7,019 nt of DNA from Dialister sp. (lineage in GTDB: Bacteria > Bacillota > Negativicutes > Veillonellales > Dialisteraceae). Each line of letters begins with the position of its first letter. The first letter of the stretch is position 1. The DNA lies in the NCBI GenBank assembly GCA_022722495.1, contig JAIJLI010000106.1, forward strand, positions 1-7,019, written 5' to 3'. The notes under the pieces were generated by a model, which saw only the letters and a list, made by a program, of their open reading frames with translations, did no database searches and was not told the DNA's origin. Below, in pieces: positions 1 to 5,469 of this stretch. The position numbers and the translations under genes are program-made.

Positions 1-13
1 CGACTTCGTTTAG

Positions 14-85
14 CTGGGATAGCTGGATTCGAACCAGCGCATAGCGGAGTCAAAGTCCGGTGCCTTACCACTTGGCTATACCCCT
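14..85 (-). tRNA. tRNA-Gln (anticodon TTG)
   Basis: Read on the minus strand, this folds as a 72-nt tRNA cloverleaf. The anticodon loop CTTTGAC gives anticodon TTG (Gln), the T-arm is GCTGG-TTCGAAT-CCAGC, and the D-arm carries GGTAA. The 3' end is not followed by an encoded CCA (the bases read CTA), so CCA would have to be added after transcription. Two helix positions do not pair: A1 with A72 at the tip of the acceptor stem, and C27 with C43 at the base of the anticodon stem. It sits one base downstream of tRNA-His and should be co-transcribed with it. The identity is secure, but full function is slightly less certain because of the mismatches. Confidence 0.93.
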
Positions 86-86
86 A

Positions 87-163
87 TGGGGCGAGTATAG
101 GGATTCGAACCCTAGCGTAACGGAGCCACAATCCGCCGTGTTAACCACTTCACCACACCCGCC
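87..163 (-). tRNA. tRNA-His (anticodon GTG)
   Basis: The minus strand gives a complete cloverleaf with anticodon GTG in the loop TTGTGGC. The gene encodes its own 3' CCA (87-89). The extra 5' G typical of tRNA-His (position 163) pairs with discriminator C73 (position 90), which is the HisRS identity element. The acceptor stem pairs throughout, with two G-U wobbles. It is the first gene of a two-tRNA transcript with tRNA-Gln behind it, about 40 nt downstream of a strong promoter. Confidence 0.97.
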
Positions 164-205
164 ATATTTTTCCCATCATAGGCATTTCGCCATATGACGT
201 TGTTT

Positions 206-234
206 ATTGTACCATAGAAAGAAATATCCGTCAA
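206..234 (-). promoter_or_regulatory. Sigma-A promoter of the tRNA-His/tRNA-Gln unit
   Basis: On the minus strand, TTGACG (234 to 229) is followed after exactly 17 nt by TACAAT (211 to 206). This is close to the consensus housekeeping promoter. The predicted start is near position 199, about 36 nt before the tRNA-His 5' end. No other gene lies between. Confidence 0.88.
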
Positions 235-381
235 ATAGTTTTCCGAAAGATTTTTTCATCCATCACCCGTCACAAAAAAATTCTCTTACAATATATAAAG
301 AGATTCATTAAAGGAAAGAGCTCTGATGCCTCTTCACTCCAGAACCCAACCTCTCCCCTTCCTCCGCTCCTTTATATGTTG
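235..381. other. Divergent spacer, no gene seen
   Basis: This is the middle of a 316-bp gap between the tRNA promoter and fchA. I see no credible ORF or RNA gene. There is an AT-rich stretch around 280-310, including a TACAAT at 287-292 on the plus strand without a good -35 box and a weak CTCTT/AAGAG inverted repeat. A pyrimidine-rich stretch follows at about 330-372. Confidence 0.6.
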
Positions 382-387
382 TATAAT
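382..387 (+). promoter_or_regulatory. Candidate -10 box ahead of fchA
   Basis: A perfect TATAAT lies 95 nt upstream of the fchA start, inside TTGTATAATGATAAAC. No good -35 hexamer is visible 16-18 nt upstream (the sequence there is pyrimidine-rich), so the promoter is plausible but unproven. A start near 394 would put transcription just before the hairpin at 402-440. Confidence 0.5.
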
Positions 388-401
388 GATAAACAACTTA
401 A

Positions 402-446
402 AAGCACTGGTTCCAAGCAGGATCTGTTATACCAGTGCTTCTTTTT
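402..446 (+). terminator. Intrinsic terminator-like hairpin in the fchA leader
   Basis: AAGCACTGGT (402-411) pairs perfectly over 10 bp with ACCAGTGCTT (431-440) and is followed by CTTTTTATT. This looks like an intrinsic terminator on the plus strand. No plus-strand gene precedes it here, because the upstream genes are minus-strand tRNAs. It therefore ends either a very short transcript or acts as an attenuator in the fchA leader. Confidence 0.65.
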
Positions 447-479
447 ATTATTTATCCTTTTATCAATGAGGTACACACC

Positions 480-1103
480 ATGGACAACAAACCTTTCCGA
501 CAGGGCACCATCGATCAATTCTTAGACGATCTCGGCAGCAAGAAAGCGGCCCCTGGCGGCGGCGCAGCAGCCGGACTCGTAGGCGCACAGGCCTGTGCGC
601 TCGCTGAGATGGTCTGCCATCTGACAGAAGCCAATAAAAACTACGCAGAATTCCACGAAAAAGCAGCCGAATATGCCTCCGTCTTTCAGATGGCCCGCTC
701 CATCTTCCTTGATCTGATGGATGAGGATGCCAAGTCCTTCCTGGAACTGATGGACACCCTGCGCGCCATCCGCACGCTTCCGCTGGCGGAGAGACAGGAA
801 AAACAGCTCGAAGCCTTCAAGAAAGCGATCGAAGTCCCGCAACAGATGGCGCAGACCATGAGCGATCTGCTCCCGAGCTTCACGAACCTTCTCCTCAAAG
901 GAAATAAGAACGCCATCAGCGACGCCATCATGGCTGCCCAGCTTGCCATGGCCTGCATCCGTGCCTCCATCCTGAATGTCAGGATCAACATGAAATACAT
1001 CGATGATGAATTCTACGAACATGAGATCAATGACTCGATCAACACATGGGAAAATGCCATCTCCGCCATCGATGCCGTACTGACATATCAGGTGGATCTG
1101 TAA
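480..1103 (+). CDS. fchA: Cyclodeaminase/cyclohydrolase family protein (FchA-like)
   Basis: A 207-residue protein of the formiminotransferase-cyclodeaminase C-terminal (FTCD_C) family, at the usual length for the stand-alone form. Family members convert 5-formimino-THF to 5,10-methenyl-THF with release of ammonia, or act as methenyl-THF cyclohydrolase in cytosolic one-carbon metabolism. The N-terminal family signature is clear: FLDDLGSKKAAPGGGAAAG, with the PGGGAAA turn at residues 25-31, then a helix ending LAEMV. The rest is predicted all-helical, as expected. The start at 480 is chosen because GAGGT (468-472) lies 7 nt upstream and the protein then begins MDNKPFRQGTID; extending to 435 adds residues encoded by the leader hairpin and U-tract. 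No histidine-degradation or formate-THF ligase gene is adjacent, so cyclodeaminase versus cyclohydrolase activity cannot be decided here. No clear terminator follows. Confidence 0.88.
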   Translation: MDNKPFRQGTIDQFLDDLGSKKAAPGGGAAAGLVGAQACALAEMVCHLTEANKNYAEFHEKAAEYASVFQMARSIFLDLMDEDAKSFLELMDTLRAIRTLPLAERQEKQLEAFKKAIEVPQQMAQTMSDLLPSFTNLLLKGNKNAISDAIMAAQLAMACIRASILNVRINMKYIDDEFYEHEINDSINTWENAISAIDAVLTYQVDL

Positions 1104-1110
1104 GAAAAAG

Positions 1111-1250
1111 GTGCAAGGTTCAGGGTTCAAGGTTGTGGTGGCGGCTTTGCCGTGATTATATATACGTATAAGGCGCGAAGCCGCCACCCTTGAACCCTTT
1201 GAACCCTTTGAATCCTTTGAAACCTTTGAACCCGCTAAACCCCGCTGAAC
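1111..1250. repeat. 9-bp repeat cluster flanking a long hairpin
   Basis: On the left are two copies of a GGTTCAAGG-type unit (about 1114-1132). On the right are five to six 9-bp units in the opposite orientation (TTGAACCCT, TTGAACCCT, TTGAATCCT, TTGAAACCT, TTGAACCCG, CTAAACCCC, 1190-1243). Between them GGTGGCGGCTT (1137-1147) is the exact reverse complement of AAGCCGCCACC (1178-1188). GGGTTCAAG (1123-1131) pairs with CTTGAACCC (1189-1197). The whole element can form a long two-part hairpin. It has no U-tract, so it is not a typical terminator. Related units recur at 2953-2988. Confidence 0.8.
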
Positions 1251-1278
1251 CCACCTCAGTCCCCAGCCACTTTCCCAA

Positions 1279-1284
1279 AGGAGG
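1279..1284 (+). promoter_or_regulatory. Ribosome binding site fixing the ClC start
   Basis: AGGAGG within AAAGGAGGCCCTATG, 4 nt before the ATG at 1289. The spacing is a little short but the match is strong. It rejects the longer reading from TTG at 1190, whose residues would be translated repeat DNA (Asn-Pro-Leu units). Confidence 0.8.
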
Positions 1285-1288
1285 CCCT

Positions 1289-2896
1289 ATGTTTTCCAAA
1301 AATCAAAGCGGTTCCTCCTTGAACCGCCAGCTCTTCGAAACCTACATGGCGCTCGACAACTGGCACCAGTTCCGTCTGCGTCTTTTCATCGAAGGGATCT
1401 TCGTCGGCATCGCAGGCGGACTCTCGATCAGTCTCTTCCGATTTCTCTTGAATAAATCTGAAGCCCTGCGCAACCATCTCTACTACGCCTACCTCATCCC
1501 GGCGCTGCGCCGGGATGACCCCCTGCCATTTCTTTTCTACGCGCTCCTTCTCCTTGTGATCGGCGGCGCGCTCTACGCCATGTGCCGCTATGCCCCCATG
1601 GCTGGCGGCTCCGGCATCCCGCAGGTGAAGGGCGTCATCCTAGGCCTTATGAAAATGAAATGGCTGCGCATCCTCTGGGTGAAGATCCTCGCCGGAGCCA
1701 TCGGCATCGGCGCAGGGCTCTCGCTCGGCCGCGAAGGCCCCTCCATCCAGATCGGTGCCGTCGCCGGGCAGGGTCTCTCCCGTACGCTCGGCCGGACACG
1801 CATGGAGGAGCGATACCTCATCACCAGTGGTGCGAGTGCAGGGCTTGCCGCCGCCTTCAATGCACCGCTCGCCGGCATGATGTTTGCCCTAGAAGAGCTC
1901 CACCGCAATTTTTCCGGCGCCGTCCTTCTTCCCACGATGACATCGGCCATCACAGCGACCATCGTCACCCGTTGCTTCTTCGGGAATGGGACCAGCTTCC
2001 ATTTCATCGATCTCGTCCCGCTCCCTGCCCAGTACCTGTGGTATGTGGCTCTCATCGCCCTCATCTGCGGCCTCGCCGGTATCATCTTCAACTACGGCCT
2101 CCTCCACATCGGCGCCTTCTACCATCCGAAGGTTTTTAGGACGCAGGCCTCCAAGATCATTTTTGCCCTCCTCTGTGCTGGTGTGCTCGAATTCCTCCTC
2201 CCACAGGTCTTGGGCGGCGGCAACCATCTTGTCGACCAGCTCGCCGTCACGAGCTACCCGCTCGCCTTTCTGCTGCTTCTTCTGGCAGCCAAATATATCT
2301 TCACCCTCATCAGCTATGGCTGCGGCGCACCCGGCGGATTCTTCCTGCCCTTGCTCGTCATCGGCGCCCTGACCGGCGCCGTGCTGGCGAATCTCCTCGT
2401 CAATGCGGGACTTCTCTCTGCGGTGTACACGCCGAATGTCATCATCATCGGCATGGTCTCCCTCTTCGCCGCGAGCGTCCGCTCCCCCATCACCGGGACT
2501 CTCCTCATCCTTGAGATGACAGGCGACTTCGGTCACCTCATGGTCCTCGCCTTTGCTTCCGCCATCGCCTATATCACCGCAGAGATCCTGAGAGGACGCC
2601 CGATCTACGATGCCCTTCTCCAGAGATCTCTCGCAGCCAGCCCCGATACCGCCTGTGAAGAAGAAAAAAATATGATCGAAGTCCCCATCGCGAGCGGCTC
2701 CCTTCTGGAAAACCGTCCGATCTCCGAACTTCCTCCCATGAAGCAGACCGTCATCGTAGAAATCAAGCGCTCTGGGAAAAGCCTCATCCCCGACCCCGAT
2801 ACCCGCCTTCGCGCCGGTGACTTCCTCTACATCCTCTCCGAGAGCCGAAATGCAGAAACGCTAAAGCGCATGGGCGAAGAGTCGAATGTGAAATAA
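1289..2896 (+). CDS. ClC-family H+/Cl- exchange transporter with C-terminal TrkA-C domain (ClcA-like)
   Basis: A 535-residue integral membrane protein of the voltage-gated chloride channel (ClC) family. It carries all the hallmark motifs: GSGIP at 107-111 (Ser108, anion selectivity), GREGP at 147-151 (Glu149, the external gating glutamate), PLAGMMFALEE with Glu202/Glu203 near the internal proton glutamate, GGFFLP at 349-354, and RGRPIY with Tyr440 matching the central anion-coordinating tyrosine. Having both glutamates suggests a 2 Cl-/1 H+ antiporter rather than a channel. The filter is GSGIP, not the Met-containing form of fluoride exporters. Residues about 463-528 form a TrkA-C (RCK-C) type domain, a cytosolic ligand-binding module found on some bacterial ClCs, so activity may be gated by a small ligand. 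Repeat-rich spacers lie on both sides, so it is probably a single-gene unit. Confidence 0.93.
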   Translation: MFSKNQSGSSLNRQLFETYMALDNWHQFRLRLFIEGIFVGIAGGLSISLFRFLLNKSEALRNHLYYAYLIPALRRDDPLPFLFYALLLLVIGGALYAMCRYAPMAGGSGIPQVKGVILGLMKMKWLRILWVKILAGAIGIGAGLSLGREGPSIQIGAVAGQGLSRTLGRTRMEERYLITSGASAGLAAAFNAPLAGMMFALEELHRNFSGAVLLPTMTSAITATIVTRCFFGNGTSFHFIDLVPLPAQYLWYVALIALICGLAGIIFNYGLLHIGAFYHPKVFRTQASKIIFALLCAGVLEFLLPQVLGGGNHLVDQLAVTSYPLAFLLLLLAAKYIFTLISYGCGAPGGFFLPLLVIGALTGAVLANLLVNAGLLSAVYTPNVIIIGMVSLFAASVRSPITGTLLILEMTGDFGHLMVLAFASAIAYITAEILRGRPIYDALLQRSLAASPDTACEEEKNMIEVPIASGSLLENRPISELPPMKQTVIVEIKRSGKSLIPDPDTRLRAGDFLYILSESRNAETLKRMGEESNVK

Positions 2897-2910
2897 AGGG
2901 TTTGGAATTC

Positions 2911-2936
2911 AGGGGCAGCCCGTGGGCGTGCCCCCT
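2911..2936 (+). other. GC-rich hairpin after the ClC gene
   Basis: GGGGCA-GCCC-GT-GGGC-G-TGCCCC can fold into a tight stem with one bulged G, 15 nt after the stop codon. It is followed by CTTGATCG rather than a T-run, so it may stabilise the mRNA end rather than terminate. Confidence 0.5.
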
Positions 2937-2952
2937 TGATCGTTTGCGAAAG

Positions 2953-2988
2953 AGGTTCAAAGGTTCTACAGGTTCAAGGGTTCAAGGG
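2953..2988. repeat. Second cluster of GGTTCAA 9-bp units
   Basis: Four degenerate 9-bp units (AGGTTCAAA, AGGTTCTAC, AGGTTCAAG, GGTTCAAGG) run in tandem and lead into a G-run. They are the reverse-complement orientation of the units at 1190-1243 and the same orientation as those at 1114-1132. As there, a GC-rich inverted repeat follows (2998-3092). Confidence 0.78.
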
Positions 2989-2997
2989 GGGGGTGGT

Positions 2998-3092
2998 GCA
3001 GCGCATAACAATATAGAAGCGCCGCGGAGTTTTGGATATATGGTATTCGCAGAGGTGCGGCGCTTCGCGCCGATTTTTGTAAACGGCGCTGC
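2998..3092 (+). terminator. Nested inverted repeats with a terminator-like end for the ClC gene
   Basis: GCAGCGC (2998-3004) is complementary to GCGCTGC (3086-3092), and AAGCGCCGC (3017-3025) to GCGGCGCTT (3057-3065). A compact alternative hairpin, CGGCGC-TTC-GCGCCG (3058-3072), is followed by ATTTTTGT. This makes it the best candidate terminator for the ClC transcript. The two foldings are mutually exclusive. Confidence 0.55.
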
Positions 3093-3108
3093 CCGAAAGT
3101 CGTATTCA

Positions 3109-3122
3109 AGTCCCCAGTCACC
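3109..3122. repeat. Dispersed 14-bp repeat AGTCCCCAGTCACC
   Basis: This 14-mer is the exact reverse complement of GGTGACTGGGGACT at 5369-5382. It matches 1258-1270 (AGTCCCCAGCCAC) with one mismatch over 13 bases. All copies sit at gene boundaries: two just upstream of a ribosome binding site, one just after the metA stop. Confidence 0.8.
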
Positions 3123-3132
3123 ATGTATATAA

Positions 3133-3138
3133 AAGGAG
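3133..3138 (+). promoter_or_regulatory. Ribosome binding site fixing the TM2-protein start
   Basis: AAGGAG, 8 nt before ATG 3147. The upstream in-frame ATG at 3123 has no site of its own and abuts the dispersed 14-bp repeat, so 3147 is preferred. Confidence 0.82.
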
Positions 3139-3146
3139 TCTTTCTC

Positions 3147-3914
3147 ATGGGTCAGCTCAGACGAAAAGTGCATAACTACACCATTCTGGTGCTCATCAAA
3201 GAAGGCTCAATGCCCGATTTTCATGTCAAGTCCCTCGCCGCCCTGCGCGTACGCGAAGGCGAAGAGGTCGACTCCCTCTACTTTCAGGACTGCGTCCAAA
3301 AGGAAAGGCAGGCCATTGTCAAGGACATGAAGGCCCTTCACGCCTTTCTGGCAGACGACCTCATCCTCACCGCAGACATCAGTGAGAATATGCCTGCCCT
3401 GGAAAAGCTATATCAGGAATACTGCGATGCCTTCTTCACGAATACCACACTCGATATCTGCCCCATCAATGAAGAGGTGACTCCGCTCATGGACGATCCC
3501 GCATCTTTCAAAGCACGCGTCGCCGTCATCCAAGGAGAAACAGATGCATTGAAACGCGCCCGCTCCACCCACGCCATCTATGAGGAAGCGGCAGAGATCC
3601 TCTACGGCTATCAGAAAGGCTGGCCCTACTGGATCTGTGCGCTCTCTACCGAAGAAGAACGCGGCATGGAAAAACGCCTCCCCGCGAAAAAGAAAAAACT
3701 CTGGATCGCCACCCTCTGCTGGTTCTTCGGTCTGCACTACTTCTATCTGGGAAATTACGCGCGCAATCTCTTCTACCTCATGACCGTCGGAGGCTGCTTC
3801 CTCTGGATGCTTTTCGATCTCTACCGCCTCCCTGGCATGGTGGACGAGAGCAATGCAAAGATCGCAGAAAAAGTGTACAAAGAATTGAAAGAGGGCTCAG
3901 AAAGCAAAGGCTAG
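3147..3914 (+). CDS. TM2-domain membrane protein with uncharacterised N-terminal region
   Basis: A 255-residue protein. Residues about 181-230 match the TM2 domain: a basic KKKK entry, a first membrane helix LWIATLCWFFGLHYFYLG, a short turn, and a second helix ending GGCFLWMLFDLYRLPG. TM2 domains are two-helix hairpins of unknown biochemical role, often fused to other modules. I do not recognise residues 1-180. They look soluble, charged and mainly helical (acidic and lysine-rich stretches about 37-160, possibly coiled coil), with no signal peptide, so this part probably faces the cytoplasm. The C-terminal tail (about 231-255) is charged. Neighbours give no functional hint: repeat spacers and a T-box operon flank it. 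No obvious promoter or terminator belongs to it alone. A later ATG at 3210 is possible but has a weaker site. Confidence 0.82.
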   Translation: MGQLRRKVHNYTILVLIKEGSMPDFHVKSLAALRVREGEEVDSLYFQDCVQKERQAIVKDMKALHAFLADDLILTADISENMPALEKLYQEYCDAFFTNTTLDICPINEEVTPLMDDPASFKARVAVIQGETDALKRARSTHAIYEEAAEILYGYQKGWPYWICALSTEEERGMEKRLPAKKKKLWIATLCWFFGLHYFYLGNYARNLFYLMTVGGCFLWMLFDLYRLPGMVDESNAKIAEKVYKELKEGSESKG

Positions 3915-4033
3915 GAGCTGCATGGCCGGCGAGCGGGTCTTCGAAGGCCTCCACGCCTCTGTCAGTCCGGATAACCGGTGACCTCCCCGCAGCGAAATCC
4001 GGCTAAGAGACATCAGGCATCCCCATAACCCCC
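3915..4033 (+). other. Spacer after the TM2-protein gene, no gene seen
   Basis: No ORF with a ribosome binding site is visible. A modest hairpin can form at 3961-3982 (GTCA..CCGG-ATAA-CCGG-TGAC with a two-base bulge) but lacks a T-run. I see no convincing terminator for the upstream gene. The rest of the gap to metA is the T-box leader, annotated separately. Confidence 0.55.
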
Positions 4034-4063
4034 TTGACTTTCTCCCTTGCAACGTGCTATATT
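4034..4063 (+). promoter_or_regulatory. Sigma-A promoter of the metA T-box operon
   Basis: TTGACT (4034-4039), an 18-nt spacer, then TATATT (4058-4063). The predicted start near 4070 lies about 10 nt before the first conserved T-box element. Confidence 0.85.
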
Positions 4064-4080
4064 ACTAATAATTTCACACA

Positions 4081-4330
4081 GGCAGTGAAGAGAAGAGTAC
4101 ATGATCGCAGACTGGCAAAGAGAGCGTCCAAATGGTGAAAGGGCGTGCAGTCAGACCATGGAAGATGGCCTCTGAGCCAGGTATGCTGAATGATGAAGCA
4201 ACCCGGGTGCTCCCGTTACAGAGCTTGGGTATCATGGAAACATCGTACCTTAAAAGGCATCTGCGGCGACGCAGTTGCGAAATTGGGTGGTAACACGAAC
4301 TCTCGTCCCTTTGGGGACGAGAGTTTTTTA
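4081..4330 (+). ncRNA. T-box riboswitch, methionine-specific (ATG specifier)
   Basis: A complete T-box leader that senses uncharged tRNA-Met and controls metA. Stem I begins with the typical GAAGAGTAC (about 4092-4100) and has an apical stem GCGTCC/GGGCGT capped by a loop with GGTG (4134-4137). It returns through CAGTC to the specifier region GACC-ATG-GAAGATGGCCTCTGAG. By comparison with other T-boxes, the codon just before GAA is the specifier, here ATG (4158-4160), Met. The antiterminator has the T-box core GGGTGGTAACACG. Its bulge UGGU (4288-4291) pairs with a tRNA end ACCA, which fits tRNA-Met with discriminator A. An intrinsic terminator (4299-4329) follows. Without uncharged tRNA the transcript should end there. 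With it, metA is expressed. Confidence 0.95.
4299..4329 (+). terminator. T-box regulated terminator
   Basis: ACTCTCGTCCC (4299-4309) pairs over 11 bp with GGGACGAGAGT (4314-4324) around a TTTG loop, followed by TTTTTT. Its 5' arm starts with the bases that complete the antiterminator (CGAAC against GTTGCG at 4274-4279), so the two structures exclude each other. Confidence 0.93.
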
Positions 4331-4406
4331 TTCTTCCAAAGGCCTTTGGTCCAAGCCCTGCCACTCCCCATTCCCCCCAAAAAATCCTTTACTTGACTGT
4401 CTGCCC

Positions 4407-4424
4407 AAGGAGGTCTTTACTTTG
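4407..4424 (+). promoter_or_regulatory. Ribosome binding site and TTG start of metA
   Basis: AAGGAGG (4407-4413) lies 8 nt before TTG (4422-4424). No ATG or GTG with a site is nearby. The in-frame ATG at 4275 lies inside the T-box antiterminator and cannot be the start. Confidence 0.88.
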
Positions 4425-5366
4425 CCGATCAAAATCGCTGATGGCCTGGACGCCATCACAGAATTAAAAAAAGAAGGGATCGTCACCATCAATGAAGCGC
4501 GCGCGCGGACACAGGATATCCGCCCACTGAAGATCCTGATCCTGAATCTGATGCCCATCAAGAAGCCGACAGAAGTGCAGCTGCTCCGTCTCTTAGGCGA
4601 CACCCCGCTGCAGCTCTCAGTCGATTTCGCCCGCATCGCGTCTCGCGAGACCACCCACACGGACCGCTCCTACCTGTCCAAGAACTATCTCACCTTCGAT
4701 GACATCAAGGATGAGAAATACGACGGCTTCATCATCACCGGCGCGCCCGTCGAAAAGATGCCCTACGAAGAAGTCGAGTACTGGCCGGAGATGATGAAAT
4801 ACTTCGAATGGGCGGATACCCACGTCTTCTCCACCCTGCATTTCTGCTGGGCGGCACAGGCCGGGCTCTACCGTGACTACGGAGTAGAGAAGCGCATCCT
4901 CCCCCGAAAGCTCTTCGGCATCTACCAGTACGGCCTCACGATGGATTACCACCCGCTCCTCCGCGGCTTTGACGACCGCTACTTCATCCCGCAGTCCCGA
5001 CACACCTCCATCGACGACAGAAAGGTCGATGAGACACCGGAGCTCACCGTCCTCTCCCGCTCCTCCGAGAACGGCATCAATATCATTTCCGATCAGGAGT
5101 CCCGCCGCATCTTCGTCCTCGGCCACTTCGAGTATGACCTTCGCACATTGGAATGGGAATATAAAAGAGATCGCGAGAAGGGCCTTCCCATCCGCCTGCC
5201 GGAAAACTACTATCCCTACGACGATCCGCAGGAAAAGCCGCGCTTCGTCTGGTGCAGCTACGCCCACCTTTTCTATCACAACTGGCTGAACTTCGTCTAT
5301 CAGGAGACCCCGTACAGCCTCGATCACCTCATGCCATTTAATGTGCATAATCCGCTGCATGTGTAA
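4422..5366 (+). CDS. metA: MetA-family homoserine O-acyltransferase, predicted O-acetyltransferase
   Basis: A 314-residue cytosolic enzyme of the MetA family, normal length, beginning MPIKIADGLDAI from a TTG codon. It activates the hydroxyl of L-homoserine, the first committed step of methionine synthesis. Family hallmarks are NLMPIKK (Lys47/48), TGAPVE at 106-111, the catalytic Cys142 in STLHFCWAAQAGLY, and GHFEYD with His235 and Glu237. Numbering matches the E. coli enzyme. Position 111 is Glu. In characterised MetA proteins Glu111 favours acetyl-CoA and Gly111 favours succinyl-CoA, so this should be an acetyltransferase despite the common succinyltransferase annotation (hence the alternative name metAA). 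O-acetylhomoserine would then feed sulfhydrylation or transsulfuration; no such gene is in view. It is the only gene of a T-box(Met) controlled unit, ending at the terminator 5470-5494. Confidence 0.96.
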   Translation: MPIKIADGLDAITELKKEGIVTINEARARTQDIRPLKILILNLMPIKKPTEVQLLRLLGDTPLQLSVDFARIASRETTHTDRSYLSKNYLTFDDIKDEKYDGFIITGAPVEKMPYEEVEYWPEMMKYFEWADTHVFSTLHFCWAAQAGLYRDYGVEKRILPRKLFGIYQYGLTMDYHPLLRGFDDRYFIPQSRHTSIDDRKVDETPELTVLSRSSENGINIISDQESRRIFVLGHFEYDLRTLEWEYKRDREKGLPIRLPENYYPYDDPQEKPRFVWCSYAHLFYHNWLNFVYQETPYSLDHLMPFNVHNPLHV

Positions 5367-5370
5367 AGGG

Positions 5371-5398
5371 TGACTGGGGACTAGTGACTGGGGATTAG
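5371..5398. repeat. Tandem pair of TGACTGGGGAYTAG
   Basis: Two adjacent 14-bp units, TGACTGGGGACTAG (5371-5384) and TGACTGGGGATTAG (5385-5398), start 5 nt after the metA stop. The first, with its upstream GG, is the exact reverse complement of the 14-mer at 3109-3122. Confidence 0.85.
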
Positions 5399-5469
5399 AA
5401 ATTCGTGCTCACCTGGCGTAAACGCTGTCCTGCCATGCACCATGCTGCCTCTCGTTTCCCATGCAAGCG

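Noticed and set aside
435..479. N-terminal extension of FchA from ATG 435
   Set aside because: The ATG is inside the leader hairpin and the T-run would encode the extension. GAGGT with ATG 480 fits the family N-terminus.
522..1187. Long minus-strand ORF opposite fchA (221 residues)
   Set aside because: A shadow of fchA in a GC-rich region: no family motif and no ribosome binding site, while the plus-strand protein has clear family motifs.
1190..1288. N-terminal extension of the ClC protein (Asn-Pro-Leu repeats)
   Set aside because: It is translated 9-bp repeat DNA read from a TTG with no ribosome binding site. The AAAGGAGG before ATG 1289 and the family length support the shorter protein.
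1889..2536. Minus-strand ORF of 215 residues opposite the ClC gene
   Set aside because: Very acidic, low-complexity composition typical of an antisense shadow; the ClC protein on the plus strand is unambiguous.
1111..3125. CRISPR array
   Set aside because: The repeats are 9 bp, tandem or inverted without unique spacers of constant length, and no cas gene is present.
2902..3132. 76-residue plus-strand ORF in the repeat spacer
   Set aside because: It spans the repeats and hairpins, has no ribosome binding site, and its composition follows the repeats.
4275..4421. N-terminal extension of MetA from ATG 4275
   Set aside because: These codons fall in the T-box antiterminator and terminator. AAGGAGG and the conserved MPIKI start put the first codon at TTG 4422.
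4617..5360. Minus-strand ORF of 247 residues opposite metA
   Set aside because: An antisense shadow of the well-conserved MetA sequence; it has no promoter or ribosome binding site.
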